From Burkholderia sp. HI2500 (GTDB taxonomy: Bacteria; Pseudomonadota; Gammaproteobacteria; Burkholderiales; Burkholderiaceae): a stretch of 64,000 nt of DNA. Under the pieces are notes generated by a model. It was not told the DNA's origin and ran no database searches. It saw nothing but the letters and a program-made list of their open reading frames with translations. This document shows positions 1 through 8,358 of this stretch, in pieces; the first letter of the stretch is position 1; each line of letters starts with the position of its first letter. Location: positions 1,488,001 through 1,552,000 of the forward strand of contig NZ_NKFL01000006.1 in the NCBI RefSeq assembly GCF_002223055.1, written 5' to 3'. The position numbers were made by a program, and so were the translations under genes.

Positions 1-282
1 CGGCACGAATGGCGATACGTCCGACGTGATTCAATGCGTGGCGGATCATCGCTACCGACTAGCAATATTCATATTCGGCAATATCGACTTTCTTCATAGT
101 TAATGGAATCATACGAATCCGTCGCAATCCTATTTAAATAGGATATTTAACGTCGTCCCATTCAGGCCACACGCGGTTGTTGGTTCAAAGTCCATCGTGT
201 ATCAATAGCGTGTCGCAAAAAGAACGTTGGCAAATCTGACTCGGAATAAATGCTCGCCATTGATTCCGGACGGGAGGTTGCA
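1..282. promoter_or_regulatory. AT-rich leader upstream of the pga locus, with 18-bp palindrome
   Basis: No gene is supported here. The stretch is clearly more AT-rich than the genes that follow, as expected for a promoter region. It holds a perfect 18-bp palindrome at 127-144 (ATCCTATTT followed by AAATAGGAT), about 140 bases before the first start codon, and two copies of CAATAT near 63-90. A dyad of this size suggests a binding site for a dimeric regulator of the exopolysaccharide genes, but I cannot name the regulator. I did not find a convincing -35/-10 pair. Confidence 0.5.
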
Positions 283-726
283 ATGTCTTCCTCGTTTCGA
301 CAGCATGCTCGCCCTTTGCTGAGCGTCTTCATCTGCGCGCTCAGCATGAATGCGATGGCCCAGACGCTCGCGTCCCAGCCGTCCGCGTCCGCGCCCGCCC
401 CTGCATCCGGCCCGGGTGCGGATCGCTACGTCATTTCGTATATCTGCGGCGATGCGCGGATCGACGGTACGGCACCGCTACCGCCCGACGGACGGCCGTA
501 CAACCTGGGCGTGTCGTTTGCTTCAGCCAAGACGGGGCAGCCGCTCGCCAACGTCCAGGTGCGCCTGCGGCGACATGGCCGCGTGCTCGTCGAATTCAAT
601 GCATCGGGGTCGCGTTGCCTGTTCAGCGTGCCCGATGCGAGCTACCGGGTCGAAGGAACCTATCAGGGCGCGACCCAGTTCGCGATCGTCGAAACGGGTG
701 CGCTGACCACGCAGTTGAAATGGTGA
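283..726 (+). CDS. small secreted protein of the pga locus, unknown function
   Basis: I do not recognise this 147-residue protein. An ATG exists in frame at 250, but the start at 283 has a clear GGGAGG ribosome site just before it and puts the signal peptide at the N-terminus: a basic start, a hydrophobic core at about residues 11-24 and cleavage after Ala26 (AMA). A short Ala/Pro/Ser-rich linker follows (about 30-46). The remainder reads like a small beta-sandwich with phrases such as TGQPLANVQVRL, resembling carboxypeptidase-regulatory-like domains, and has two cysteines that could pair in the periplasm. It is the first gene of a same-strand series running into pgaA, so a role in exopolysaccharide export or matrix attachment is inferred from position only. 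Confidence 0.7.
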   Translation: MSSSFRQHARPLLSVFICALSMNAMAQTLASQPSASAPAPASGPGADRYVISYICGDARIDGTAPLPPDGRPYNLGVSFASAKTGQPLANVQVRLRRHGRVLVEFNASGSRCLFSVPDASYRVEGTYQGATQFAIVETGALTTQLKW

Positions 727-788
727 GCGCCACCTGAGCGAACCGCATCACGTCTTACACCACAACGTATCGAATCGAGGAGACATGA

Positions 789-1592
789 ATGACTCGTGCA
801 GAACGACAGGACGGCTCGCCCGCCCACCAGCCGAAACCCTCCTGGGGTCCTGGAAAGAACGCGGCGCTCAGCTTCGCCGCATTCGCCGCGATCTTCGGCC
901 TCTTCGCGTACGCCGAACGGGACACGACGGTCGGCCATGCGAGCGTGACGCACGACATCTCCGGCGCGATCGGAACCGCCGTCGGGAAAACCCGCAACGC
1001 GATCATGGCCCTTGCCTCGCACGCACCCGCAACGGGCACGTCCGGAACATCGGCCGAGCCCGGGGCAGCCTCGACACGCACGCCGGCCTCGCCGCCCGCG
1101 CCGCCGTCGCAGGTTGCGTCGACGTCGGCCGCGCCCGAGGTATCCACCGTGCCGCCCGTCTCGCTCGCGGTCGAACCGAAAGCCGCGCGGCAGCCCGCCC
1201 CCCAAGCCGTCGTGAAACAGCGGCAGTCGGCGCATGCGCCGCCCGTGACGCTCGCGGCCGGTACGCATGCGGCATCGGCCAACGGTCGCGCCGCCACGCG
1301 GCACGGCGCCGCGCACCGTGCGCAGCGTGCCGAAGCGCTGGCCGGCACGAGCAGGCGCATGGACTTCGCGCCCAAGCCCCGGCCGGACGGCAGCGACACC
1401 ATGCGCATGCAGACGGCCAGCATCACGCACGCGGAGCTGGAAAGCGCGCGTGCGCTGGCGAAGGCGCGCTCGTGCGCGGTGATCGACGAATGGGACTGCG
1501 TGGAACAAAACGCGAGCCGGGCACTCGCGATCGACCCCAAGAACAGCGAATCGCGTGCATTGCTCGGTCAGGCGATCCGCAACCGGCTGTAA
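789..1592 (+). CDS. membrane-anchored protein with Pro/Ala-rich linker and TPR-like tail, pga locus
   Basis: This 267-residue protein has a short cytoplasmic N-terminus, one membrane segment at about residues 24-42, a long Ala/Pro/Thr-rich linker to about 200, and a C-terminal helical pair (from about 217, LESARALAKARSC onward) that reads like one TPR unit. The start at 789 is preceded by GAGGAGA at 777-783 at proper spacing; an overlapping out-of-frame ATG at 785 is too close to that site. It lies 62 bases after the first small gene and about 105 bases before pgaA. Type II membrane topology would place the TPR-like tail in the periplasm, where it could touch PgaA or PgaB; that is inference. 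I know of no counterpart in the four-gene E. coli pga operon. Confidence 0.7.
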   Translation: MTRAERQDGSPAHQPKPSWGPGKNAALSFAAFAAIFGLFAYAERDTTVGHASVTHDISGAIGTAVGKTRNAIMALASHAPATGTSGTSAEPGAASTRTPASPPAPPSQVASTSAAPEVSTVPPVSLAVEPKAARQPAPQAVVKQRQSAHAPPVTLAAGTHAASANGRAATRHGAAHRAQRAEALAGTSRRMDFAPKPRPDGSDTMRMQTASITHAELESARALAKARSCAVIDEWDCVEQNASRALAIDPKNSESRALLGQAIRNRL

Positions 1593-1697
1593 GTCGGGTC
1601 CGCATCGCCGGGCACTCGCAGCCCGGCCGCGCGACGTGCGGCGACGTGCGTCGTCACACGGACAACCGACGTGATCGTGTCAATAGGAGGACACCTC

Positions 1698-4397
1698 GTG
1701 GACAACAATCGGAAACAACAATGCACCACCGTCGCTCCGTCCAACCGACGGCTCCTCCTGCATGCGCCGCTGGTGTTGCTGCTCGTCGCGTCCGGCCCCT
1801 GCTTCTCCGCCGACGGCGATCCGGAAACGGGCCGCGTCAACGAATTCGCCGGGACCCACGGCGCCCCGGACGCGGTGCCGCGCGGTGGGCAGCCGATGGT
1901 CGTGTCGATCCAGATTGCCCAGGCCGAGGTGGCCCCGCCCCCTCATGAGCCGACGCCGATCGCGCGGGCGTCGGATGCGTCGATGCAGATCGCGCAGGCA
2001 TCGACCCCGCAGCAGCCGACCCTGCCGACCACGGTCGTGGTGGAACCGGAGGCGCCGCCATCGAGCGCCGCCGCGCCGGGTGCACGTTCGCCGGAGACGG
2101 TGAACACGCCAGCACCGGTCGCGCAGACATCGACCGCGCCGATGCTGCTTGCGCAGGCCGAGAACGCCCGCCCGCCCGAAGCACCGACGCCTGCCGCCTC
2201 GACGGCGTCCGACGCGTCCGCATCCCCTTCGCCGGCGCCGGTCGCGCCGCCTTCGGACACCCCGCCGAAGATCGAACGACCCGCACCCGCCATGCCGCCG
2301 CTTGCGCCGACGCAAACCGCGCAGGTCTCCGGCACCCCGATGCCGAATTCGCCCGCGCCCGTTCCCCAGATGCCGGGCTCGCCGCCGCCGTCGTCCCCGG
2401 CGCCGAACTCGCAAACGCCCGGCGCCCAGCTGCCCGGCGAGCCGACACAGCGATCGCAGGGCCCGGACGTCGAAACACCGAATGCCCAGGCGCCGAATCT
2501 GCGTACCGCCGACGTCGAGACCGTGCGCAACGACGTGTTCGGCCTCGCGGCGAGCGGCGGCGCGGTCAAGGCGCTCGACGAAGCGAAGGCCCGCCCCGAT
2601 GCGTTCTCCGCCGTCGACATCGCGCAACTGGAAGAACTGTCGATTCGCCAGCAGGTGCGCGGCGGCCGCGACAAGTCGCGCTCGATGACGAGCCCCGACC
2701 GCTTCGACGGGATCGACAACGCGCTGCGCGCGGCAGACGACCTCGACAAGCGGATACCGGCCACGCCCGAGTACACGCCGGTCAGGACTGCGCTCGCGGG
2801 CGACCGGACGATCGCCCTTGCGGCACGCGGCGACATGAAGCAGGCCGTCGCGACGTTCGAGACGATTCCGTCCAACGCGGAAATCTCGATCGACGCGCTG
2901 GCAGCCGTGGGCGACGCCTACCTGTACCTGAGCGAACCGGTCAAGGCGAATGCCGTGTACCAGCGCGCACTGAAGCAGGCGACCGCGTCACCGACGGATC
3001 GCGCGACCCGCGGCTTCCAGTACGGCGAGCGCACGCGTCCGATCGAACTGCGCGAAGGGCTGTTCTGGTCGTACGTCGACCAGGGACGCGCTGCGGACGC
3101 AAAGCAGGCGCTCGACGACATGGGCGCGACGCTTCCGCCGGCCAAGCAGGTGACCAACGTCGGTCCCGGAGAAAGCGACTATCTGCGCTACTACCGGCTG
3201 CGTGCGCAATACCTGATCTTCACGGGTCACCCCGATGAAGGGATCGCCGCACTCGAAGAGCTCGAGAAGGAGGTGCCGTTCAACGCGGAGGTGCGCGCCG
3301 CGCATGCCGACGCGGTGTCCGGCCAGGCGCATCCGCGCCAGGCGATCGCGATGTATCGCGCGTCGCTGACCGACCACCCCGACAGCGTCGAGATGCTCGC
3401 GGGCCTCGGTCGCGCATCGCTCACGGCCGACGACTACGCGACCGCGAAGTACGTCGACCAGACGCTGGACAACACGTTCCCGGACAGCGGCGCCGTGCGG
3501 GGCTTCAAGCGCGACTACAACGCGTACCGCAGCCCGGTGTTCACCACCGACCTGAGCTTCGAGCACGGCAACAGCGCACTGGCCGACAACAGTTTCACGT
3601 CGGACAGCTACCTCTATTCGCAACCGTTCGGCGACAACTGGCGGGTCTTCGCGCACACGTTCTACGGCCATGCGCAAACCGACGGCGGCAGCGTCAGCCG
3701 CACGCGCACGGGCATCGGCGGCGACTACCGGCACGGGCCGCTCACCGTGCTGGGCGAAGTCACGCGCTCGCTCGGCGGGGACGGACGCACGGGCGGCCGC
3801 GGATCGATCGCGTACGCGCTGAACGACTACTGGACGGTCAGCGGCGGGCTCGACTCCAACGACAACTCTCTGCCGTGGAAGGCGTACGCCGCGCACATCT
3901 GGGGCCGCTCGGCGAACGTGTCGGTGGTGTATCGCCAGAACGACCGTCGCGAGGTCAAGCTGAGCTACGGCGTGAGCCGCTACAGCGATTCGAACTTCCA
4001 CCAGGAGATCTCGGCGACCGCCACGCAGCGCGTGTACACGACCGCCACCCAGCAGGTCAACGTATCGCTGGATCTCGGCACCAGCAGCAACACGCGAAAG
4101 GACGCGCCCTACTTCAGCCCGGGTCGCGACTACGCGGCCGCGGCAACCGTCATGCACCAGTTGACGCTGTGGAAGAAGGGCGACATGGGGCTGCAGCAGC
4201 GCGTCTCGGTGTCCGGCGGCATGTACAACGAGCGCGGCTTCGGCACCAGCGCCCTGTGGAGCGCGCGCCTCGAGCACGCGTGGACCTTCAAGCACGACAT
4301 CACGCTGAGTTACGGCGTGGAGGTCAGCAGCCACGCGTACGACGGCCAGCGCGAACGCTCCGAAACCGGCTTCATGTCGGTCAACCTGCCGTTCTAG
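1698..4397 (+). CDS. pgaA: PgaA-like outer-membrane exporter of poly-beta-1,6-GlcNAc
   Basis: Exports partly deacetylated poly-beta-1,6-N-acetylglucosamine through the outer membrane. I chose the GTG at 1698, seven bases after AGGAGG; an ATG 27 bases earlier lacks a site. The 899-residue product has a signal peptide (cleavage near FSA at 37), a Pro/Ala/Ser-rich stretch at about 80-268, a helical TPR region at about 270-600, and a C-terminal beta-barrel from about 614 with alternating aromatic strands and a terminal Phe. E. coli PgaA is close to 807 residues; the extra length is the proline-rich linker, which contains the repeated phrase QIAQA. It is followed by pgaB after 15 bases. The identification rests on the TPR-plus-barrel layout and the pgaBCD neighbours. 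Confidence 0.88.
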   Translation: MDNNRKQQCTTVAPSNRRLLLHAPLVLLLVASGPCFSADGDPETGRVNEFAGTHGAPDAVPRGGQPMVVSIQIAQAEVAPPPHEPTPIARASDASMQIAQASTPQQPTLPTTVVVEPEAPPSSAAAPGARSPETVNTPAPVAQTSTAPMLLAQAENARPPEAPTPAASTASDASASPSPAPVAPPSDTPPKIERPAPAMPPLAPTQTAQVSGTPMPNSPAPVPQMPGSPPPSSPAPNSQTPGAQLPGEPTQRSQGPDVETPNAQAPNLRTADVETVRNDVFGLAASGGAVKALDEAKARPDAFSAVDIAQLEELSIRQQVRGGRDKSRSMTSPDRFDGIDNALRAADDLDKRIPATPEYTPVRTALAGDRTIALAARGDMKQAVATFETIPSNAEISIDALAAVGDAYLYLSEPVKANAVYQRALKQATASPTDRATRGFQYGERTRPIELREGLFWSYVDQGRAADAKQALDDMGATLPPAKQVTNVGPGESDYLRYYRLRAQYLIFTGHPDEGIAALEELEKEVPFNAEVRAAHADAVSGQAHPRQAIAMYRASLTDHPDSVEMLAGLGRASLTADDYATAKYVDQTLDNTFPDSGAVRGFKRDYNAYRSPVFTTDLSFEHGNSALADNSFTSDSYLYSQPFGDNWRVFAHTFYGHAQTDGGSVSRTRTGIGGDYRHGPLTVLGEVTRSLGGDGRTGGRGSIAYALNDYWTVSGGLDSNDNSLPWKAYAAHIWGRSANVSVVYRQNDRREVKLSYGVSRYSDSNFHQEISATATQRVYTTATQQVNVSLDLGTSSNTRKDAPYFSPGRDYAAAATVMHQLTLWKKGDMGLQQRVSVSGGMYNERGFGTSALWSARLEHAWTFKHDITLSYGVEVSSHAYDGQRERSETGFMSVNLPF

Positions 4398-4412
4398 CAA
4401 GGAGATCGAGCA

Positions 4413-6506
4413 ATGCTGCAATCCAGACGGACCTTCATGTGCGGATGCATGGGCGCATTTGCCGCCTGTTCGCTGTTTCCGGGCGTGACCAATGCCAGGA
4501 TGATCGACCTGCTTCCACCGTCCGATCCGGCCGACGGCAAGACGTTTCGCGTGATCTGCATGCATGACGTGCGCGACAACCTGATGGCGTCGTTCAACTC
4601 CGGTACGGCGATGGTCGACGCGTTCGCCGTCGATACCGGCACGCTGACCGCCATCTTCTCGTGGCTGCAGACCAACAACTATCACACCATCACGGTCAAG
4701 CAGATCGAGGAGTCGCGGCACGGCGGCAAGCCGCTGCCGCCGCGCTCGGTGCTGCTCACGTTCGACGACGGCTTTCGCAGCCACTACACGAAAGTGCTGC
4801 CGCTGCTCGAGCGCTTCAAGTATCCGGCGGTGATGGGCCTCGTCACCGCGTGGATCGACACCCCGCCGGATACGCCGATCCGCATCAGCGACAAGGTCCA
4901 GGTGCCGCGCGACTATTTCCTGTCGTGGGACGAGGTGAAGAAGCTCGGCCAGTCGCCGTTCGTCGAGCTCGGTTGCCACACCCACAACCTCCATCACGGC
5001 GCGGTCGCGAATCCGCAGGGCAACGAATTGCCGGCGACCACGTCGCATCTCTACCTGCAAGACCAGAAACGCTATGAAACCGACGCCGAATTCCACGCAC
5101 GCGTGCACGACGACCTGCAGACTTGCGTGCGGCAGATCCGCGAACGCACGGGCATCGTCGCACGGTCGATGGTGTGGCCATACGGCGCGGAAAACCAGCC
5201 GGTGCGCCAGATCTCGACGTCGCTCGGGATGGACATCCAGTTCAGTCTCGATGCCGGCCCGAATACGCCGGACGTGCCGCTGGACCGGCTGCGGCGGATC
5301 CTGATGATGTACGACATCGACATCGGCGGGTTCGAGCGCTCGATGCGCGAGCCGGCGTCGAACCGCGGCGACGTCGACGTGCCCGAGCGCATCGTGCAGG
5401 TCGACCTGGACCAGGTCTACGATCCGGACCCCGCGCGGCAGGAAGCGAATCTCGGCAAGCTGATCGAGCGCATCTACCGGATGCAGCCGAAATCGGTGTA
5501 CCTGCAGGCGTATGCGGACCCGAAAGGCACCGGCGTGGCCGAATCCGTGTATTTCCCGAACCGGCACCTGCCGATGCGCTCCGACCTGTTCTCGCGTGCC
5601 GCGTGGCAGCTCAACACGCGCGCCAACGTGCAGGTGTATGCCTGGATGCCGGTGCTCGCGTTCCGGCCGCCGGCCGACAAGCTGCGCGGGCTCGAGGCCG
5701 TGAGCGCCTACGGCGGCGCGCCGGCGCGCGAGAACGGCACGCGCACGTTCCGGCTGAGCCCGTTCGATCCGGATGCGCGGCTGATGATCCAGCAGGTCTA
5801 TGAGGATCTCAGCAAGCACGCATCGTTCAGCGGCATCCTGTTCAGCGACGACGCGGTGCTCGACGACTACGAGGATGCGGGCCGGCACGCGCTGCGCATC
5901 TATTCGCAGTGGGGGCTGCCGGCCGACGTCGGCAAGATCCGCGAGAACCCCGACCTGCTGAAGCGCTGGACGCGCCAGAAGTCGCGCTACCTGATCGACC
6001 TGACCAAGCAGCTGGAACAGATCGTGCTGGCCCACCAGAACGTGGGCGACGTGCTGACCGCGCGCAACATCTTCGCGATGCCGGTGCTCAAGCCCGAATC
6101 GGAAGCGTGGTACGCGCAGAACTACGACGATTTCCTCGCGACCTACGACTACGTCGCGCTGATGGCGATGCCGTACATGGAGCAGGCGAAGGATCCTCAA
6201 GGCTGGCTGGACCAGCTCGTGAAAGCCGTGCACGCGAAGCAGCGCGGGCTGCAGCGCACCGTGTTCGAACTGCAGTCGTACGACTGGCACGCACAGAAGC
6301 CGGTGCCGGCCAGCACGCTGCTCGCGCAGATGCGACGGCTGCGCAGCGAAGGCGCGGTGAATTTCGGCTACTACCCGGACAACTTCCTGAACGGGCAGCC
6401 GGAACTCGACGCGATGCGCGACGTGATGTCGCTGAAGTCCCGCCTCGACCCAACCTCGATCAACGCGCTGATGCAACAACATACGCAGGGGACGAAGACG
6501 CCATGA
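4413..6506 (+). CDS. pgaB: poly-beta-1,6-N-acetyl-D-glucosamine N-deacetylase PgaB
   Basis: Removes some N-acetyl groups from the polymer in the periplasm, needed for export through PgaA. This 697-residue protein starts after AAGGAG and has a signal sequence with a lipobox-like FAAC at residues 16-19, so it is probably lipid-anchored. The N-terminal NodB-type deacetylase domain shows TFDDGF (Asp118/Asp119) and the metal-binding pair His189 and His194 in HTHNLHH. The C-terminal domain from about 326 is the glycoside-hydrolase-like half of PgaB; the Asp pair 479/480 (FSDDA) is where I would expect the catalytic acid of GH153 enzymes. Its stop overlaps the pgaC start in ATGA, so the two are translationally coupled. 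Confidence 0.93.
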   Translation: MLQSRRTFMCGCMGAFAACSLFPGVTNARMIDLLPPSDPADGKTFRVICMHDVRDNLMASFNSGTAMVDAFAVDTGTLTAIFSWLQTNNYHTITVKQIEESRHGGKPLPPRSVLLTFDDGFRSHYTKVLPLLERFKYPAVMGLVTAWIDTPPDTPIRISDKVQVPRDYFLSWDEVKKLGQSPFVELGCHTHNLHHGAVANPQGNELPATTSHLYLQDQKRYETDAEFHARVHDDLQTCVRQIRERTGIVARSMVWPYGAENQPVRQISTSLGMDIQFSLDAGPNTPDVPLDRLRRILMMYDIDIGGFERSMREPASNRGDVDVPERIVQVDLDQVYDPDPARQEANLGKLIERIYRMQPKSVYLQAYADPKGTGVAESVYFPNRHLPMRSDLFSRAAWQLNTRANVQVYAWMPVLAFRPPADKLRGLEAVSAYGGAPARENGTRTFRLSPFDPDARLMIQQVYEDLSKHASFSGILFSDDAVLDDYEDAGRHALRIYSQWGLPADVGKIRENPDLLKRWTRQKSRYLIDLTKQLEQIVLAHQNVGDVLTARNIFAMPVLKPESEAWYAQNYDDFLATYDYVALMAMPYMEQAKDPQGWLDQLVKAVHAKQRGLQRTVFELQSYDWHAQKPVPASTLLAQMRRLRSEGAVNFGYYPDNFLNGQPELDAMRDVMSLKSRLDPTSINALMQQHTQGTKTP

Positions 6507-7774
6507 CCACCCACAGCATCATCCAGCGCCTGCAGGATTTCGTCTTCTACTACCCGTTCTTCATGTCGTACCTGTGGATGATCGGCGGCGTCGTGCACTA
6601 CTTCCTGCTCGAGGAAGGCCGCGAGCTGTCCACGCGAACGATCGCGTCGAGCGGCATTCCGAAGATCTCGATCGTCGTGCCCTGCTTCAACGAAGCCGCG
6701 AACGCGCGCAGCGTGATCAGCCACCTGGACCGGATGCAGTATCCGAACTACGACATCATCGCGGTCAACGACGGCAGCCAGGATCGCACCGGCGAGATCC
6801 TCAACGAGCTGGCCGTCGAGATTCCACGGTTGCTCGTGATCCATCACGCGCGCAACGAAGGCAAGGCGGTCGGGCTCACGACCGCGGCGGCCGTGTCGAA
6901 CGCGGAATACCTGCTGTGCATCGACGGCGATGCGCTGCTCGCGCATGACGCGATCGGCTGGATGCTCGAGCATTTCCTGACCGATCCGGGCGTCGGCGCC
7001 GTGACCGGCAACCCGCGCATCCGCACGCGCACGTCACTGCTCGGCCGCATGCAGGTCGGCGAATTCTCGTCGATCGTCGGGCTGATCAAGCGCACGCAGC
7101 AGGTGTACGGCCGCATCTTCACGGTATCCGGCGTGATCACGATGTTCCGCAAGACCGCGCTCGCCGACGTCGGCTACTGGAGCTCGGACATGCTGACCGA
7201 GGACATCGACATCAGCTGGAAGCTGCAGTGCCGCGACTGGCGCGTCGTGTACGAGCCGCACGCGCTGAGCTGGATCCTGATGCCCGAGACGGTGAAGGGC
7301 CTGTACCGGCAGCGGCTGCGCTGGTCGAAGGGCGGCATCCAGGTGCTGATGAAGTACGCGGGCACGCTCGCGCGGCCGACGCAGATGATGATGTGGCCGC
7401 TGTTCGCCGAGTACCTGATCGGCATCGCATGGGCGTACTCGATGACGTTCATCCTGCTGCTCGCGCTCATCAATGTCGTGTACCCGCTGCCGCAAGACTG
7501 GCACGTATCGGTCGTGCCGCACTGGCACGGCATGCTGCTGGTCGCCACCTGCATCCTGCAACTGATCATCGGCAGCATGATCGATCGTCGTTACGACGAA
7601 AAACTCCTGATGTATTTCCTGGACACCATCTGGTATCCCGTCGCCTTCTGGCTGATCAGCATGATCACCACCGTCGTCGCCCTGCCGGCGATCGTGCTGC
7701 GGGGCCGAGGCAAGCGGGCCGTATGGGTCAGCCCCGACCGAGGCATTCAACATGAAGAACGCGCCGATTATTGA
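6503..7774 (+). CDS. pgaC: poly-beta-1,6-N-acetyl-D-glucosamine synthase PgaC
   Basis: Inner-membrane processive family 2 glycosyltransferase that polymerises UDP-GlcNAc. The reading frame is open far upstream inside pgaB, but the ATG at 6503 overlaps the pgaB stop and gives a 423-residue protein of the usual size. It has an N-terminal membrane segment (about 15-36), the family 2 motifs VNDGSQD (Asp90), DGD at 141-143, TED at 232-234 and QRLRW at 270-274, then several C-terminal membrane segments (about 300-405). These are the substrate, metal and catalytic-base motifs of synthases of the PgaC/IcaA group. It runs 23 bases into pgaD, as expected for partner subunits. Confidence 0.95.
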   Translation: MTTHSIIQRLQDFVFYYPFFMSYLWMIGGVVHYFLLEEGRELSTRTIASSGIPKISIVVPCFNEAANARSVISHLDRMQYPNYDIIAVNDGSQDRTGEILNELAVEIPRLLVIHHARNEGKAVGLTTAAAVSNAEYLLCIDGDALLAHDAIGWMLEHFLTDPGVGAVTGNPRIRTRTSLLGRMQVGEFSSIVGLIKRTQQVYGRIFTVSGVITMFRKTALADVGYWSSDMLTEDIDISWKLQCRDWRVVYEPHALSWILMPETVKGLYRQRLRWSKGGIQVLMKYAGTLARPTQMMMWPLFAEYLIGIAWAYSMTFILLLALINVVYPLPQDWHVSVVPHWHGMLLVATCILQLIIGSMIDRRYDEKLLMYFLDTIWYPVAFWLISMITTVVALPAIVLRGRGKRAVWVSPDRGIQHEERADY

Positions 7775-8240
7775 CCTTTCCCTGCGCGCACCGCGCGAAC
7801 TGATCGCCGAGCGCGGTCGCATCATCGGGTCCGTGCTGACCGTCTGGTTCCGGCTCTTGCGGCCGGCGCTGGTGGGGGCCGTGTGGGCATCGATCTGCAT
7901 CTACACGTACCGCTACCTGCTGCCGTTCAATCCGGCCGAGATGCCGATCGAGCAGATGGTGTTCTACGCGACCAGCATCGCGCTCATCGCGGGCACCATC
8001 GTCATGTGGCTGATCGCCGGACGCGTCGTGCATCCGCTGGCCTACCGGCTGCGCGTGTCGAAGATACTGCGACGCTCGGCCAGCGCGAAGGTGCGCTCGG
8101 TGCCGCCGACCGTGCTGGCAAGCGCCCGCCGGCGCGGCGCGCGGCGCACGACGCGCATTCTCGTCGCGTCGCACGACGCGAACGGCTCGATTTCCGACAT
8201 CGAATGGGTAGCCCACGCGGGGCCGCAGCCCCGCGAGTAG
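7752..8240 (+). CDS. pgaD: PgaD, accessory subunit of PNAG synthase
   Basis: Small membrane partner of PgaC, needed for polymer synthesis and, in E. coli, part of the c-di-GMP-responsive complex. This 162-residue product has two membrane segments at about 38-57 and 68-90 and a basic, Arg-rich cytoplasmic tail. PgaD sequences are weakly conserved, so the call rests on size, topology and the 23-base overlap with pgaC. The tail from about 100 onward is longer than needed for a two-helix subunit and could carry a binding role. A gap of 118 bases separates it from glmS. Confidence 0.87.
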   Translation: MKNAPIIDLSLRAPRELIAERGRIIGSVLTVWFRLLRPALVGAVWASICIYTYRYLLPFNPAEMPIEQMVFYATSIALIAGTIVMWLIAGRVVHPLAYRLRVSKILRRSASAKVRSVPPTVLASARRRGARRTTRILVASHDANGSISDIEWVAHAGPQPRE

Positions 8241-8358
8241 GTCAGCGGAGATGCGCCGCTGCGCACGGGGATGTCATTCGTGCGACGCGGCGTCACTCCA
8301 GATACCGCGCTGCCGCACTTTGCCGGCAGCCCGGCAACCTTTGTGGACGAGGTGAAAC

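Noticed and set aside
2988..6482. Very long minus-strand open frame (over 1100 codons) across pgaA/pgaB
   Set aside because: It is antisense to well-supported pga genes, rich in His/Arg/Val, and has no domain signature; long antisense frames are expected at this GC content.
8241..8358. glmS ribozyme or riboswitch ahead of glmS
   Set aside because: The gap is only 118 bases and I saw no catalytic-core pattern; glmS ribozymes are mainly known from Gram-positive bacteria.
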